Positions 34,588 to 43,779 are shown, numbered from the stretch's first letter. The stretch: DNA of 54,754 nt from an uncultured Eubacteriaceae bacterium (GCA_947167715.1 CAMVJD010000016.1:1-54754), one strand, 5' to 3'. Numbers and translations: made by a program. The notes: generated by a model not told the origin, from the letters alone.

Positions 34588-34597
34588 TATATTTTTA

Positions 34598-34635
34598 AAG
34601 GGACAGTACATTTTGCGTACTGTCCCTTGTTTTTT
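34598..34635. terminator. Bidirectional terminator
   Basis: A perfect 12-bp stem, AAGGGACAGTAC (34598-34609) with GTACTGTCCCTT (34617-34628), is followed by GTTTTTTT on the plus side. It separates the zinc-ribbon/PH gene from the convergent clostripain gene. Confidence 0.92.
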
Positions 34636-36668
34636 TACTCGTATGATACTGTTTCGGTGGTATATGTATTATTATAAATATCGGTAAGGTTATAGTATAT
34701 AAGCGTACTGTTTTCGCCTATATCCTCGTAGCTTACTTCAAGCTCGCCGCTGTAGGTTATCGGCTCGCCGAAGGAATATACGCCGTCAAGTTCGCCGTCA
34801 TAGGTGTAAAAATCGCAGGAAAAGTCTATCACATCGCCGTCATTAAACTGTTTAAGGCCCTTTCGCGGTGCTGTAAGCGTGTTTTCATCCTGTGCCAAAC
34901 GATAGCCCGTTACATAGCCGTCGGGATGCTCGGAGTCCCAATATACCATAATTTCTATTTCCTCGCTGTCATTAAGTGTTGCGGGAACATAGCCGTAGTT
35001 GGTGTATTTTTCGCCGTCCGATACATAGTATTCCGTGTAGAATGGCACGGTCTGACCGTTCAAGGCTACCCAGCTGTTATCAAATTCAACTATCAGGTCG
35101 CCGTCATCATCAAAGGAGTAAACGCTGTCCTCACCAAGGTCTATATAGCCCTCGCCGTCATCAACAAGCACCTGCAGGCCAATATCCGTTATATTGTCCC
35201 AATCCTCGTCACTCATTGAAAGCGCATAATAATCACCCTTTTCAAAAATTTCAAGCTCGCCGTAATCGCTTAACTCAAAATCGTCGTTGAAATATTCCTC
35301 GCTCTCTTCGGTGTTGTACCATGAAGCATTGTGCAGGTTTTCAAGAAAATCAGCCGCCGCTGTGGAAGAATAGTTTTCGTTTGTGCTGTTGCTTGCTGCC
35401 ACCTGACCGCCCGTCATAATGGTAAGGAAGCTGTCAAAAAACGGCTCGTAATCGTTAAAGCCGTAGCTTTCCATATCCTCCGTTGCTGTCTCGTAATATT
35501 CCGGTACATCATAGGGATAATACATAGCAAGTCCGTTTGCGCCGTAGGTGGAACTGTTTGAATATTTTACCGCGCTCGATACCGCATCTATAACATCCTG
35601 CTTGCCGTCTATACCGTCAAGCCGCGTAACATAGGATAAAATATCTATCTGCTCAAAGCCGCCGTCGCCAAAGTCCTTTGCATTTGAACGCGCATTTGAT
35701 ATACTGCTGTAAAGCTCGTTTATATTTTGTGCCGAATTATTTAAATAATCGCTCAATGCCTTGTATGTATACGGTATTTCGGCCAGATCTATCACCGAAA
35801 GCGTATTGCTGTCCCAAAAGCTTGAATCGGGGCCGGATATATAATCGTCGATTATTACCTTGCCAAGCTCTACGGAATCAATTACCGTATCCGAGGAAAG
35901 CTTGTTTACCCAATTGGTATAATACCAGCCCGTACCCGGCTCTACCTCCTCCGAGGCAATAAGGTAATCGGCATAAGGCTCCAGCATATATGCGGTCTCC
36001 AGCGTACCCATAAGGCAGGCATCAAAGCCGACTATATCAAATTTCACATTGCTTTCGTTAAGCGCCTTGCTTATCTCCGAAAGCTCCAGCATCTCGTCAT
36101 CGTGATACTCGTCAACACCAAAGCCAAGTGCCGAGCCGCCGCCGTGGTTCCAGAAAATAAGCATATATCTGTCAGCGGGGTAGCATTTTGCCGACCACTT
36201 AACAAAATCGGCAAGGGTGTCCGGCTCTACCATAGAGGTGTTTCCCATATCCTCCATAAGGCTTATTTTGCCGTCCTTTATTACATGTCGCTGTGTAACA
36301 CCGCTTTTGATGTACGGGTTATGCCACGTTTTTGTGCCGCCTGTCTGCAAGGTGATATTTATGCCCGAGGTGTCGGCGGCAAGTATCTCGTCCAGATCCT
36401 TTGAGGCACTGCCGTCATCGGTCTCCAGGTCGCTGCCTATCATATATATCATTAAGGTCGTTTCGGCCTTGTTTCCCGAAAACTGCGTGTAGCTGTCGCG
36501 CTTGTCATCTATGCTTACTTCGTTGTGCTGAAATACGGGCTCGCCCTCGCCGGAAAGCGCAGCAAGTATAATAAACAAAACTATCATAATTATTATCAGC
36601 GTTAAACAGCCGCATCCACAGCCAAGCGCAATAAAACAGCCCTTATTGTTTGATTTTTTTTGTTCCAT
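34635..36668 (-). CDS. Clostripain-family (C11) cysteine protease, membrane-anchored
   Basis: A 677-residue protein. A short cytoplasmic N terminus and one transmembrane helix (about residues 10-40, with an odd Gly/Cys-rich start GCGCGCLTL) precede an extracellular C11 peptidase domain. YMIGSDLETDDGSASKDL opens the domain. The catalytic histidine is in FWNHGGGSALG (about 174) and the catalytic cysteine in GFDACLMGTLE (about 217). The C-terminal 280 residues are acidic, beta-rich and unrecognised. C11 enzymes cut after Arg or Lys and often mature themselves. The ATG at 36668 has AAGGAG upstream. It lies 45 bp after the metalloprotease gene and appears to be its second operon member. Confidence 0.9.
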   Translation of the reverse strand: MEQKKSNNKGCFIALGCGCGCLTLIIIMIVLFIILAALSGEGEPVFQHNEVSIDDKRDSYTQFSGNKAETTLMIYMIGSDLETDDGSASKDLDEILAADTSGINITLQTGGTKTWHNPYIKSGVTQRHVIKDGKISLMEDMGNTSMVEPDTLADFVKWSAKCYPADRYMLIFWNHGGGSALGFGVDEYHDDEMLELSEISKALNESNVKFDIVGFDACLMGTLETAYMLEPYADYLIASEEVEPGTGWYYTNWVNKLSSDTVIDSVELGKVIIDDYISGPDSSFWDSNTLSVIDLAEIPYTYKALSDYLNNSAQNINELYSSISNARSNAKDFGDGGFEQIDILSYVTRLDGIDGKQDVIDAVSSAVKYSNSSTYGANGLAMYYPYDVPEYYETATEDMESYGFNDYEPFFDSFLTIMTGGQVAASNSTNENYSSTAAADFLENLHNASWYNTEESEEYFNDDFELSDYGELEIFEKGDYYALSMSDEDWDNITDIGLQVLVDDGEGYIDLGEDSVYSFDDDGDLIVEFDNSWVALNGQTVPFYTEYYVSDGEKYTNYGYVPATLNDSEEIEIMVYWDSEHPDGYVTGYRLAQDENTLTAPRKGLKQFNDGDVIDFSCDFYTYDGELDGVYSFGEPITYSGELEVSYEDIGENSTLIYYNLTDIYNNTYTTETVSYE

Positions 36669-36712
36669 ACTGTCTCCTTTTAAAAGAGCCGCCAAAATGA
36701 CGGCTCAAATTT

Positions 36713-39700
36713 TTATGCTGCCGTTATTTGTTTAAGAATAGCTGCGGCATCCGCTTTTGTTATCTTTTTGTCCTTGTTCATATCCGCCGTATAGCTTGCA
36801 AGGCTGCTGTAAGCAAAGCTTATTTTCTGCGCCGCTATCGCATCACGGATATCGACCGTTCCGTTAAGGTCGGCATCGCCCGCATAATACTGCTTTGACG
36901 AGCTGTCGCCGTGCAGCTTTGTAGAGTTGCTGCTCATATCCGCACCGATATATTTGCCGCCGCTTGTCGAGGCACTGTCACCCGTTGCGATATATCCGGC
37001 CATAGGACCCGTGAAGGCACTGCTTGAAGAGCTGTTATTCGCCGTAAGGGTCGAATATGCGCAGATGCAGTTTTGTATTGTTGTACCCTTCCACGCACCG
37101 CCGACTATGCCGCCCGCGTTGTCCTGTGAAATAATTATATTGTATGCCGAGCAGCAGTTTATTACGGTACCGCCGTTATTTACCGTGTTGCTGCCGCCGC
37201 CCGCTATTGCGCCCGATCCCTTTGTCGAATAGAAGTAGGAGTTTATAACGCTTGTGTTTTTTACTACCGCGCCCGTACTTAAGCAGCCGAACAGGCCTGC
37301 AAAGAAGTACTCGTCATTATCGCCGAAGCTTCGGCAGTAAAGGCCGCTGATATAATGTCCCCGTCCGTCAAAGGTGTTGGTATAATGCACACCCTGATTA
37401 TGATCCGTTGCGTTTCCTATAGGCGTCCAGCCGTAAACCGACTCCCAGTCCTCATAGCTGCCGGGGTTAAATACAATATCGGCGGTCAGCGCGGCATCAC
37501 CCTTGTTTCCGCCGTTGATATAATTTGCGTACCAATAAAGCTGACCCATATTGCCTATCTCATAGATATTGTTAACTAAATCGGCAGGCTGACAATTACC
37601 GTTATCGCCAAACCCGTTTTCATCATAGCCTTCTGCATTCGTTGTCTGCTGATGTGTGGTGGTCTCGGTGGTCGCCGTATCATTAAAAAAAGTTGTCGCT
37701 TTTGTTGTAGTTGTCACTTTTGTTGTGGTTGTAGTTGTTGTCTCCGTGGTTTTTTCGGTAGTGACCGCGGCGGTGTTGGAATAACCGCCCGATACGGCGT
37801 AAACCTTTTTATGTGTGCTGTCAAGCACGGGATAGGTATCGCTTGAAAGTGTCTGATACCATATATCGCTTGCGTAGCTGTCGCCGCTGTTAAGCCTGTA
37901 AGCGGCCTCGCCCGATGTAAACTGCGCCTTTGTAAGACTTGCGGCCTTTGCATCTGCCGAATAGCTGCCCGAAATGCTGCCATAGAAGCAGTTGCTCTCG
38001 CCCGCGCTTTCCTGAAGATAGCCCGTTATAGGCATTGAAAAGCCGCTTGAACCCGTTATGCTGCAATCCAGTACATAGCAGTTTTTGATATAAGCCGCTT
38101 TCCAGCAGCCGCCTATTATACCGCCCGCGTTGTCGGTGGCTGTTATGGTATTGTTTACCGAATAGCAGTTTTCAACCGTACCGCCTGCTGTAAGGTTGCT
38201 GTTGCCGCCCGAGACAGCGCCCGCGCCCTTATCGCCCTTGAAATACGAGTTGATAACGCCTAAATTTTTGACCGTTCCGCCGCTTCCGATGCAGCCGAAA
38301 AGTCCCGCAAAGAACGGATTTGCACCGCAGTAAAGGCCGCTTACGGTATGTCCCTTGCCGTCAAAGCTGTTTGTGAAAAATATGCCCTCGCTGTGTTTCG
38401 TTGCCGCCGCAATAGGTGTCCACGCCCTTGCTCCGGTCGAGGATGCGGTCATTTTACCGCCGTTTACGGTAATATCTTTTGTAAGCACGGCATTTGCCTT
38501 GCTGCCTTTATTGATATATGCCGCATACCAGTAAAGCTGTCCCGCGTTTGATATCTGATAAGCGCTGTTTGTGTAGGACGGCTGCTGATAGCTGCCGTCG
38601 CTGCCAAAGCCGTTTGAATCGTAGCTGACAGCGGCCTGTGTGGTCGTTTCCGTCGTGGTCTCGACAGTTACGGAGGTATCGTTTCCGTAACCGCTTGTTT
38701 TCTTTATTACAACACCGTGACTTTTGTCGAGTACGGGGTAAGAATCCTTGGGCGTAATATCAATGTTCTGATACCATACATTATCGCCGTTTGTATTAAG
38801 CAGATATGCCGCCTCGCCCGATGCAAACTGCGTTGACGAAAGTTCGGCTGCATTAGCGTCCGTACCGTTTCCGCTTAAGTAGTAGCAATTTGTTACGGAT
38901 GCCGCCATACTGCCCGAAGAGCTGATCTGCGTAACGGCAGTTGCATTATTGCTTACGATCGTACCCGTACTGTAACAATTTTTAACATAGTTATTTGCAG
39001 CGTTATGATTTACAAGGGCTGCAATGCCGCCCGCCCTGTCGGTACACGATACCGTACCGCCAAAGCGGCAGTTTTCAATAGTACCGTTGTTGACTACGGC
39101 GCATATACCGCCTGCATTACCGAAGGAAAGTGCCGTTACCTTTGCATCCGATGAACAGCCCGATATTTTTCCGCCGCCCAGGTTGCCCGCAAGGCCGCCT
39201 GCGTGGCCGCCCTGCACATAAACATCGTCCCCGAGCGTACAGTTTTCTATAAGACCGCCCGTTTCCACACGGTCGGCTATACCGCCGTCAAAAGTGGTAA
39301 CTTCCGCGGTATCTTTAAAGCACGAATTTTTAACGGTAAGGTTTCTGACCGTTCCCGAAAGGTTTGTAAACATACCCGCATTGTCGGGCGATATAACACA
39401 CAATCCGCTTATGCTGTGTCCGTTGCCGTCAAACACACCTTCAAAAGTCAAAGGCGGTGTCCAGTTGGCCTTGGAATAATTAAGGTCTACCTTATCCTCT
39501 GTCATAACGATGTCGGCATAAAGTTTTGCCATTTGTGTATCGGGAATACCCGGTTTTATCTGCGCCGCGAAATCTTCAAGGTCGGCTTTGCTGTATATGC
39601 CGTAATATCCCGCGCCCGCAAGAAACTCGTCGTCATACCAGCCCTTTGTGACACTTATTTCACCGCCGCTGATAATTACAAAACTGTTGGATTGGTACAT

Positions 39701-41371
39701 AAATACACTGGATGATGTGGTGTTTATGTCCGAACAGAGGATAATAAATTTTTCCTTGCCCGAATTGTCGGCATAAGGCGCGCCCAGCTTTGTGTTGCGC
39801 GACACTTTTGTAAAAGTATTTTTCCAATTATTTGCATCAAGCACATACAAATTAAGGCCTGCCGCTTCAAGCTGATCCCAGTTGGTGATCTCCGTTATGC
39901 TGCCATTTTTTGAATATACCAGCTTCATACCTGTAAGATCTATCACATCACCGCTGTTATAGCTTTTTTTTGCCGTTTCCGATACGGTGTTTACACCATC
40001 CGCCCACGGGATGACCGCATTAAAGGCTGTATATTCTATATTTGCGCCGTGATCTGCGGGTACTTCAAACTGTCCGTTAAGTGTCTTTACCATAATGGCA
40101 CCCGTGCCGTAAATATCCGTGCTTTTGCCGCTTTCGCCCGTATATATGGTATAATACGGCAGCTGTTTTCTGACGGTCTCCGTGTCCTGACCGAAACCGT
40201 ATTTGCCGGTCGATTCGTGCTTCATCTGCGCTATCCTGAAATATCTGAGCGCATCGTTAAATGTCCATACACTACCGTCGTCGTTGGCAAAAACGGACGA
40301 GTCTGCCTTGTGATATTCACTCATAAGATATTCTATAACATAAATATCCTTTTGTGTTTTGGTATAGTTTGAAGGAACATTGGTCGTATAGAAATATGAA
40401 TAGAACTTTCTGTACGCCTCATTGTCACCGCAGGAGCCGTTTTTATAAACGCCCTTGTTTGCCTGTGTGTTAAGATAACGTATAAATTCGTACGGCTGTG
40501 CATAATCAAAATAGCCGTAGTCGGTATACGCCCAGCCGTTTACAAAGCTTTGTCCGCGTGCCTCCGCACTTGAGCCCATATAAAGCCAATCTGCGTGATT
40601 GGGCATTATAGATACGGAAAGTGCCTCGTTCAGCCAAAGGCCGTAGATAACACCCGCGGAATCCGCCATAGCGTGCTGACACTCGTGCGACATAACGGGA
40701 TAAGTGTTTTTAAAGTCCGTTCTGTGGTCTGCGGCGTATACGGGACAATATATTGCCGTAACATCCGCATTGCCGCTGAAATACCAGCTGCGGTCGGCAC
40801 CGTCGGCTACTAATTTAATGATTATCGACATTCTGTCGGAGTAGTCTTCATAGCTTATATATTTATCAAAATCATACGGCTGCAAATAATCGGTATAAGC
40901 CTTTTCAAACTGCTCGGCTGCGGCGCTTCCAGCGGTCGTTTTTTCCGAAGCGGTGTAGCCTATCCCGGTGTCTGCCCATACATAACAATGCGGGCTGACG
41001 GCTATACATTCGTAGGTGGTGCTTGTACCGAAGTTTTCTGTATGACCCACCGTATAGGCCACGCTTCCCTTTTTCTGCGTGGGAGTTTTTGTGCTGCCGC
41101 CGCTTGTGTATAAATGTGCGCTGCCTTTGTTTTCAATATCAAGATTATTGCCCAAAGTATTTTCGGCACCCGGGCCGCCCTTTAATACACCGTTTGAATC
41201 AAAGACGATATTGCCCGTTGATTGCGCCGATTCCCAGTCAAGGCTTGTGTTTGAAATAAGCACATAATCGCCGTAAAGCACCTGTGATGCGTTTGTCTGT
41301 ACCACATTGATACTTGTCGACAGCATTACCGCCGATAATACCAATGATATGGTCCTTTTTATTTTTTTCAA
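36713..41371 (-). CDS. Giant secreted HExxH metalloprotease with GLUG repeats, Thr-rich linkers and C-terminal dockerin
   Basis: A 1552-residue secreted protein. The signal peptide ends near VVQTNAS. The N-terminal catalytic region has the zinc motif HECQH (about residue 230) and a downstream glutamate in LWLNEALS, as in M30-like peptidases. From about 600 there are three blocks with GLUG-type motifs (GHSISGL, GHTVSGLYC, GHYISGLYC). They are separated by Thr-rich linkers of TTT/TTE runs, and two begin with related NGFGxxG...GQLYWYAxYIN segments. The last 60 residues are a type I dockerin with two calcium loops (GDADLNGTVDIRDAIAAQK and ADMNKDKKITKADAAAIL). It would dock onto a cohesin scaffold or cell surface. 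It is the first gene of a two-protease operon behind copy 2 of the palindrome. Confidence 0.88.
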   Translation of the reverse strand: MKKIKRTISLVLSAVMLSTSINVVQTNASQVLYGDYVLISNTSLDWESAQSTGNIVFDSNGVLKGGPGAENTLGNNLDIENKGSAHLYTSGGSTKTPTQKKGSVAYTVGHTENFGTSTTYECIAVSPHCYVWADTGIGYTASEKTTAGSAAAEQFEKAYTDYLQPYDFDKYISYEDYSDRMSIIIKLVADGADRSWYFSGNADVTAIYCPVYAADHRTDFKNTYPVMSHECQHAMADSAGVIYGLWLNEALSVSIMPNHADWLYMGSSAEARGQSFVNGWAYTDYGYFDYAQPYEFIRYLNTQANKGVYKNGSCGDNEAYRKFYSYFYTTNVPSNYTKTQKDIYVIEYLMSEYHKADSSVFANDDGSVWTFNDALRYFRIAQMKHESTGKYGFGQDTETVRKQLPYYTIYTGESGKSTDIYGTGAIMVKTLNGQFEVPADHGANIEYTAFNAVIPWADGVNTVSETAKKSYNSGDVIDLTGMKLVYSKNGSITEITNWDQLEAAGLNLYVLDANNWKNTFTKVSRNTKLGAPYADNSGKEKFIILCSDINTTSSSVFMYQSNSFVIISGGEISVTKGWYDDEFLAGAGYYGIYSKADLEDFAAQIKPGIPDTQMAKLYADIVMTEDKVDLNYSKANWTPPLTFEGVFDGNGHSISGLCVISPDNAGMFTNLSGTVRNLTVKNSCFKDTAEVTTFDGGIADRVETGGLIENCTLGDDVYVQGGHAGGLAGNLGGGKISGCSSDAKVTALSFGNAGGICAVVNNGTIENCRFGGTVSCTDRAGGIAALVNHNAANNYVKNCYSTGTIVSNNATAVTQISSSGSMAASVTNCYYLSGNGTDANAAELSSTQFASGEAAYLLNTNGDNVWYQNIDITPKDSYPVLDKSHGVVIKKTSGYGNDTSVTVETTTETTTQAAVSYDSNGFGSDGSYQQPSYTNSAYQISNAGQLYWYAAYINKGSKANAVLTKDITVNGGKMTASSTGARAWTPIAAATKHSEGIFFTNSFDGKGHTVSGLYCGANPFFAGLFGCIGSGGTVKNLGVINSYFKGDKGAGAVSGGNSNLTAGGTVENCYSVNNTITATDNAGGIIGGCWKAAYIKNCYVLDCSITGSSGFSMPITGYLQESAGESNCFYGSISGSYSADAKAASLTKAQFTSGEAAYRLNSGDSYASDIWYQTLSSDTYPVLDSTHKKVYAVSGGYSNTAAVTTEKTTETTTTTTTKVTTTTKATTFFNDTATTETTTHQQTTNAEGYDENGFGDNGNCQPADLVNNIYEIGNMGQLYWYANYINGGNKGDAALTADIVFNPGSYEDWESVYGWTPIGNATDHNQGVHYTNTFDGRGHYISGLYCRSFGDNDEYFFAGLFGCLSTGAVVKNTSVINSYFYSTKGSGAIAGGGSNTVNNGGTVINCCSAYNIIISQDNAGGIVGGAWKGTTIQNCICAYSTLTANNSSSSSAFTGPMAGYIATGDSASTSGGKYIGADMSSNSTKLHGDSSSKQYYAGDADLNGTVDIRDAIAAQKISFAYSSLASYTADMNKDKKITKADAAAILKQITAA

Positions 41372-41421
41372 TTATATTCTCTCCTTTCGGGAATTGATTT
41401 ACTATACAGTATCACACTTTA

Positions 41422-41450
41422 ATTATAACACAAACCCCAAAAAATGAAAA
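41422..41450 (-). promoter_or_regulatory. Leftward promoter for the protease operon
   Basis: On the minus strand TTTTCA (41450-41445), a 17-bp spacer and a perfect TATAAT (41427-41422). The -35 lies directly after the CAG edge of the palindrome. Confidence 0.7.
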
Positions 41451-41490
41451 CTGTCAATTTCGTAATTTCAAACTTCGAAATTGACAGTTT
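41448..41490. promoter_or_regulatory. Conserved palindrome, copy 2, shared by two divergent promoters
   Basis: A perfect 15-bp inverted repeat, AAACTGTCAATTTCG (41448-41462) with CGAAATTGACAGTTT (41476-41490), around a 13-bp spacer. The inner 35 bp is the element also found at 32840-32874. Each outer edge runs directly into a -35 hexamer, one per direction. It lies in the 195-bp divergent region between the metalloprotease and zinc-ribbon genes. Confidence 0.85.
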
Positions 41491-41516
41491 ACTTTGCCTT
41501 AAAAATATTGTATAAT
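41488..41516 (+). promoter_or_regulatory. Rightward promoter for the zinc-ribbon membrane protein
   Basis: TTTACT (41488-41493), a 17-bp spacer and a perfect TATAAT (41511-41516) follow the CAG edge of the palindrome. It mirrors the leftward promoter exactly. Confidence 0.7.
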
Positions 41517-41566
41517 AACATCATAGTGTGTAACTATCGGTAAATATATAAAAACGGAGACTTAAA

Positions 41567-42364
41567 ATGAAAATAAAATGCGATTACTGCGGCGGTATGG
41601 TCGATGAAAAAAGCACCTCCTGTCCGCATTGCGGGGCTATGCTGAGCGGTGTGAACCGTATGGCAGACGGCACGCCCAAAACCATAGAGGAATTAAAAAA
41701 ATGGTACACGGACCATAATCTTCCGCCCGAGGATGTAACAAGGTTTTTTATCGGCAAGGATATGGGCTGTGCAAAGGCCTTTGGCATATACCGGGATTCT
41801 GCCGGAGATTTTGTTGTTTATAAAAACAAGGCAAACGGAGAACGCGCCGTGCGCTACAAGGGCGCGGACGAGGCCTATGCCGTAAACGAGCTTTATCAAA
41901 GATTAAAGGCCGAGATAGCCGACCAGAAAAGCCGCAATAACGCACAAAAAGGCGGCGGCAACAGCGGCGGCGGCAAAAAAAAGAAAAACGATGCGGCCAC
42001 GGGCTGTCTTGCGTTTATAATACTTAACCTTATTTTTTGGATACCGGGCATTTTGTTTGCCGTATTCGATAAAACCCCTTCAAGGGGCTATTATAGGTAT
42101 GAAAATACGGATTATTACTATCAATCCTCAAATTGGTATGCATACGATCAAAGTGCCGATAATTGGTACGAGACTTATGATGTACCCCAGGATTTCGGCG
42201 AAAACAGCAGCGACTACCGCGTGTACGACCACCAGGGACAGCGCTTTGAGGACAGCGGCTGGTATCAGGAGGACGATGACAGCAGCGACTGGGACAGCGA
42301 CAGCAGCTGGGACTCAAGCGACAGCTGGGACAGCGGCAGTACGGATTGGGACTCGGATTGGTGA
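41567..42364 (+). CDS. Zinc-ribbon single-pass membrane protein with acidic Ser/Asp/Trp tail
   Basis: A 265-residue protein. The N-terminal zinc ribbon has CDYCGGMV and CPHCGAML. A charged region (30-130) contains IEELKKWYTDHNLPPEDVTRF. A Gly/Lys-rich linker and one transmembrane helix (about 145-165) follow. The outside tail is rich in Tyr, Asp, Ser and Trp and ends in repeated SSDSWDSGS-like units. No known family is recognised for the tail. The layout suggests an anti-sigma-like or adaptor protein linking cytoplasm and surface, but this is only inference. It shares the copy 2 palindrome with the protease operon. Confidence 0.75.
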   Translation: MKIKCDYCGGMVDEKSTSCPHCGAMLSGVNRMADGTPKTIEELKKWYTDHNLPPEDVTRFFIGKDMGCAKAFGIYRDSAGDFVVYKNKANGERAVRYKGADEAYAVNELYQRLKAEIADQKSRNNAQKGGGNSGGGKKKKNDAATGCLAFIILNLIFWIPGILFAVFDKTPSRGYYRYENTDYYYQSSNWYAYDQSADNWYETYDVPQDFGENSSDYRVYDHQGQRFEDSGWYQEDDDSSDWDSDSSWDSSDSWDSGSTDWDSDW

Positions 42365-42392
42365 TATATTTTAATATGACTTAATACTAAAC

Positions 42393-42423
42393 AGGCGGCT
42401 CTTTCTAAAAGTGCCGCCTTTCC
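42393..42423 (+). terminator. Terminator of the zinc-ribbon membrane protein gene
   Basis: AGGCGGC (42393-42399) pairs with GCCGCCT (42413-42419), followed by a T-rich stretch. It could also serve the convergent gene. Confidence 0.7.
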
Positions 42424-42472
42424 TTTCGGATCGGCGGCATTGTCATTTAAGTGCGCTGCTGCGCAAGGTATT

Positions 42473-43746
42473 TTAGCTTTGTGGAGCCTCAACTATAGCA
42501 ATTATGGCTATAACATCGAGCATATCGGGCTTTTCCTTTGTGCTGTCGGTCATTCTTGCCGCAGCAAGCTGTTTTTCGTTAAGTGTTGCTGTACCGCCTA
42601 AATATTTAAGCAGTAAAGCCGCATCGGCTTTTTCTATTACGCCGTTAAGGTCAACATCACCGTTTGTGCTTATTATGACCTGTGCCGCGCCTGTCTTTGT
42701 TTCATAGCCGTCGGCAGTTATCCTATAATAAACGGTGTATGTGCCTGCTGCGGTATATTTAGGACTTTCGTCAAGGTCATATACGCCTGCCGCTGTGCCA
42801 TACTTAACAGCTGCTCCCGAAGGTGCCGCAGCCGATATATCCGCATTTGATATAAATGCTGCCGTCAAGGTAACATCATGTTTCGGCATTGTAAAAGTAT
42901 AGGCCTTTTCGCCCAAGGCGTCAACGCCTGCCTTTATGTCCACACCGCTGCCGCTTATTTTTTCAAGAACAAAGCCGTCATTTGCTGTGGGAACTATTTT
43001 TACAACACTACCCTGCGCAGCCTTATTTGTTGATATACTTATACTTCCGTTTTCGATATTTTCGTCAATAAGTACGCTGTAAGGCGTATCAAGCACCGCC
43101 TCTACGGTTATATCGTCTGAGGGCATTCTGAAGCTGTAGCCGCCCGACGCATCAAGCTGAATGTTTGATGCCACGCCGTTTCTTGTATACTTGTAGCCCT
43201 TTATAGCCTTATCCTCATCGCCGCGGGATGCGGAAATGCTTATCGTATCGCCGTAATGGGCAGTTGTCGGAAGATAGTGGTCAAATCAACGCGGGGGATA
43301 TATTCTATCCAATGCTCGGTAGGAATAAATGTAAAGGTAGAAAATCCGTCGGGATCGTCAAAGTCCACGCAGTCCATACCGTAATCGCTTACAAAACTGC
43401 CTGCGTAAGTATGTTCCGTGCCGTTGTGGTTGTTGTAAACAAGCATTGTCGAGCTGCTTTGCATACCCGTAAGCACAGGCGCCGTTATATTAATTGATGT
43501 ACCTGCCGTATTAAAGGGGACATCACTTTTAACAAGGCCCTTTACTTCCTCTCCGCCGGTTTCATCAACGTAATAAACGCTGTAGGTAAGGCTTATTGCG
43601 TCTTTGTCTTGTACTTCTTGCGCCGCATATACCTTGTTATCCAAAACAGCGGGCGGGGCATCATCTTTTACAACGTGAACAAATCCCGCACATACTGCCG
43701 CAACAGTCAATGCAAAGCAAGAGGCGGTCAATATCTTTTTAAGCAT
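42473..43746 (-). pseudogene. Secreted dockerin-containing protein split by a one-base frameshift
   Basis: The ATG at 43746 (AGGAGAG upstream) opens a signal peptide and about 150 residues, including YTYAGSFVSDYGMDCVDF-like beta segments. That frame ends at 43240. The next frame continues without gap as HYLPTTAHYGDTISISASRG and on through repeats resembling InlB/FIVAR-type beta modules to a C-terminal dockerin (NGDVDLNGVIEKADAALLLKYL). Adding one base in the AAA run at 43283-43285 would join PRVD to FDHYLPTTAHYGDT. The joined protein would be about 425 residues. The second dockerin loop is degenerate. It is either a recent pseudogene or a sequencing error. Confidence 0.8.
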
Positions 43747-43779
43747 AAATATCTCTCCTGTCAATGATATTCGTATTCC

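Noticed and set aside
39203..39715. A 170-codon plus-strand frame inside the metalloprotease gene
   Set aside because: Shadow of a long, clearly real minus-strand gene; no start signals or domain.
36713..43746. A cellulosome gene cluster
   Set aside because: Two dockerins are present but there is no cohesin, scaffoldin or glycoside hydrolase in the window.
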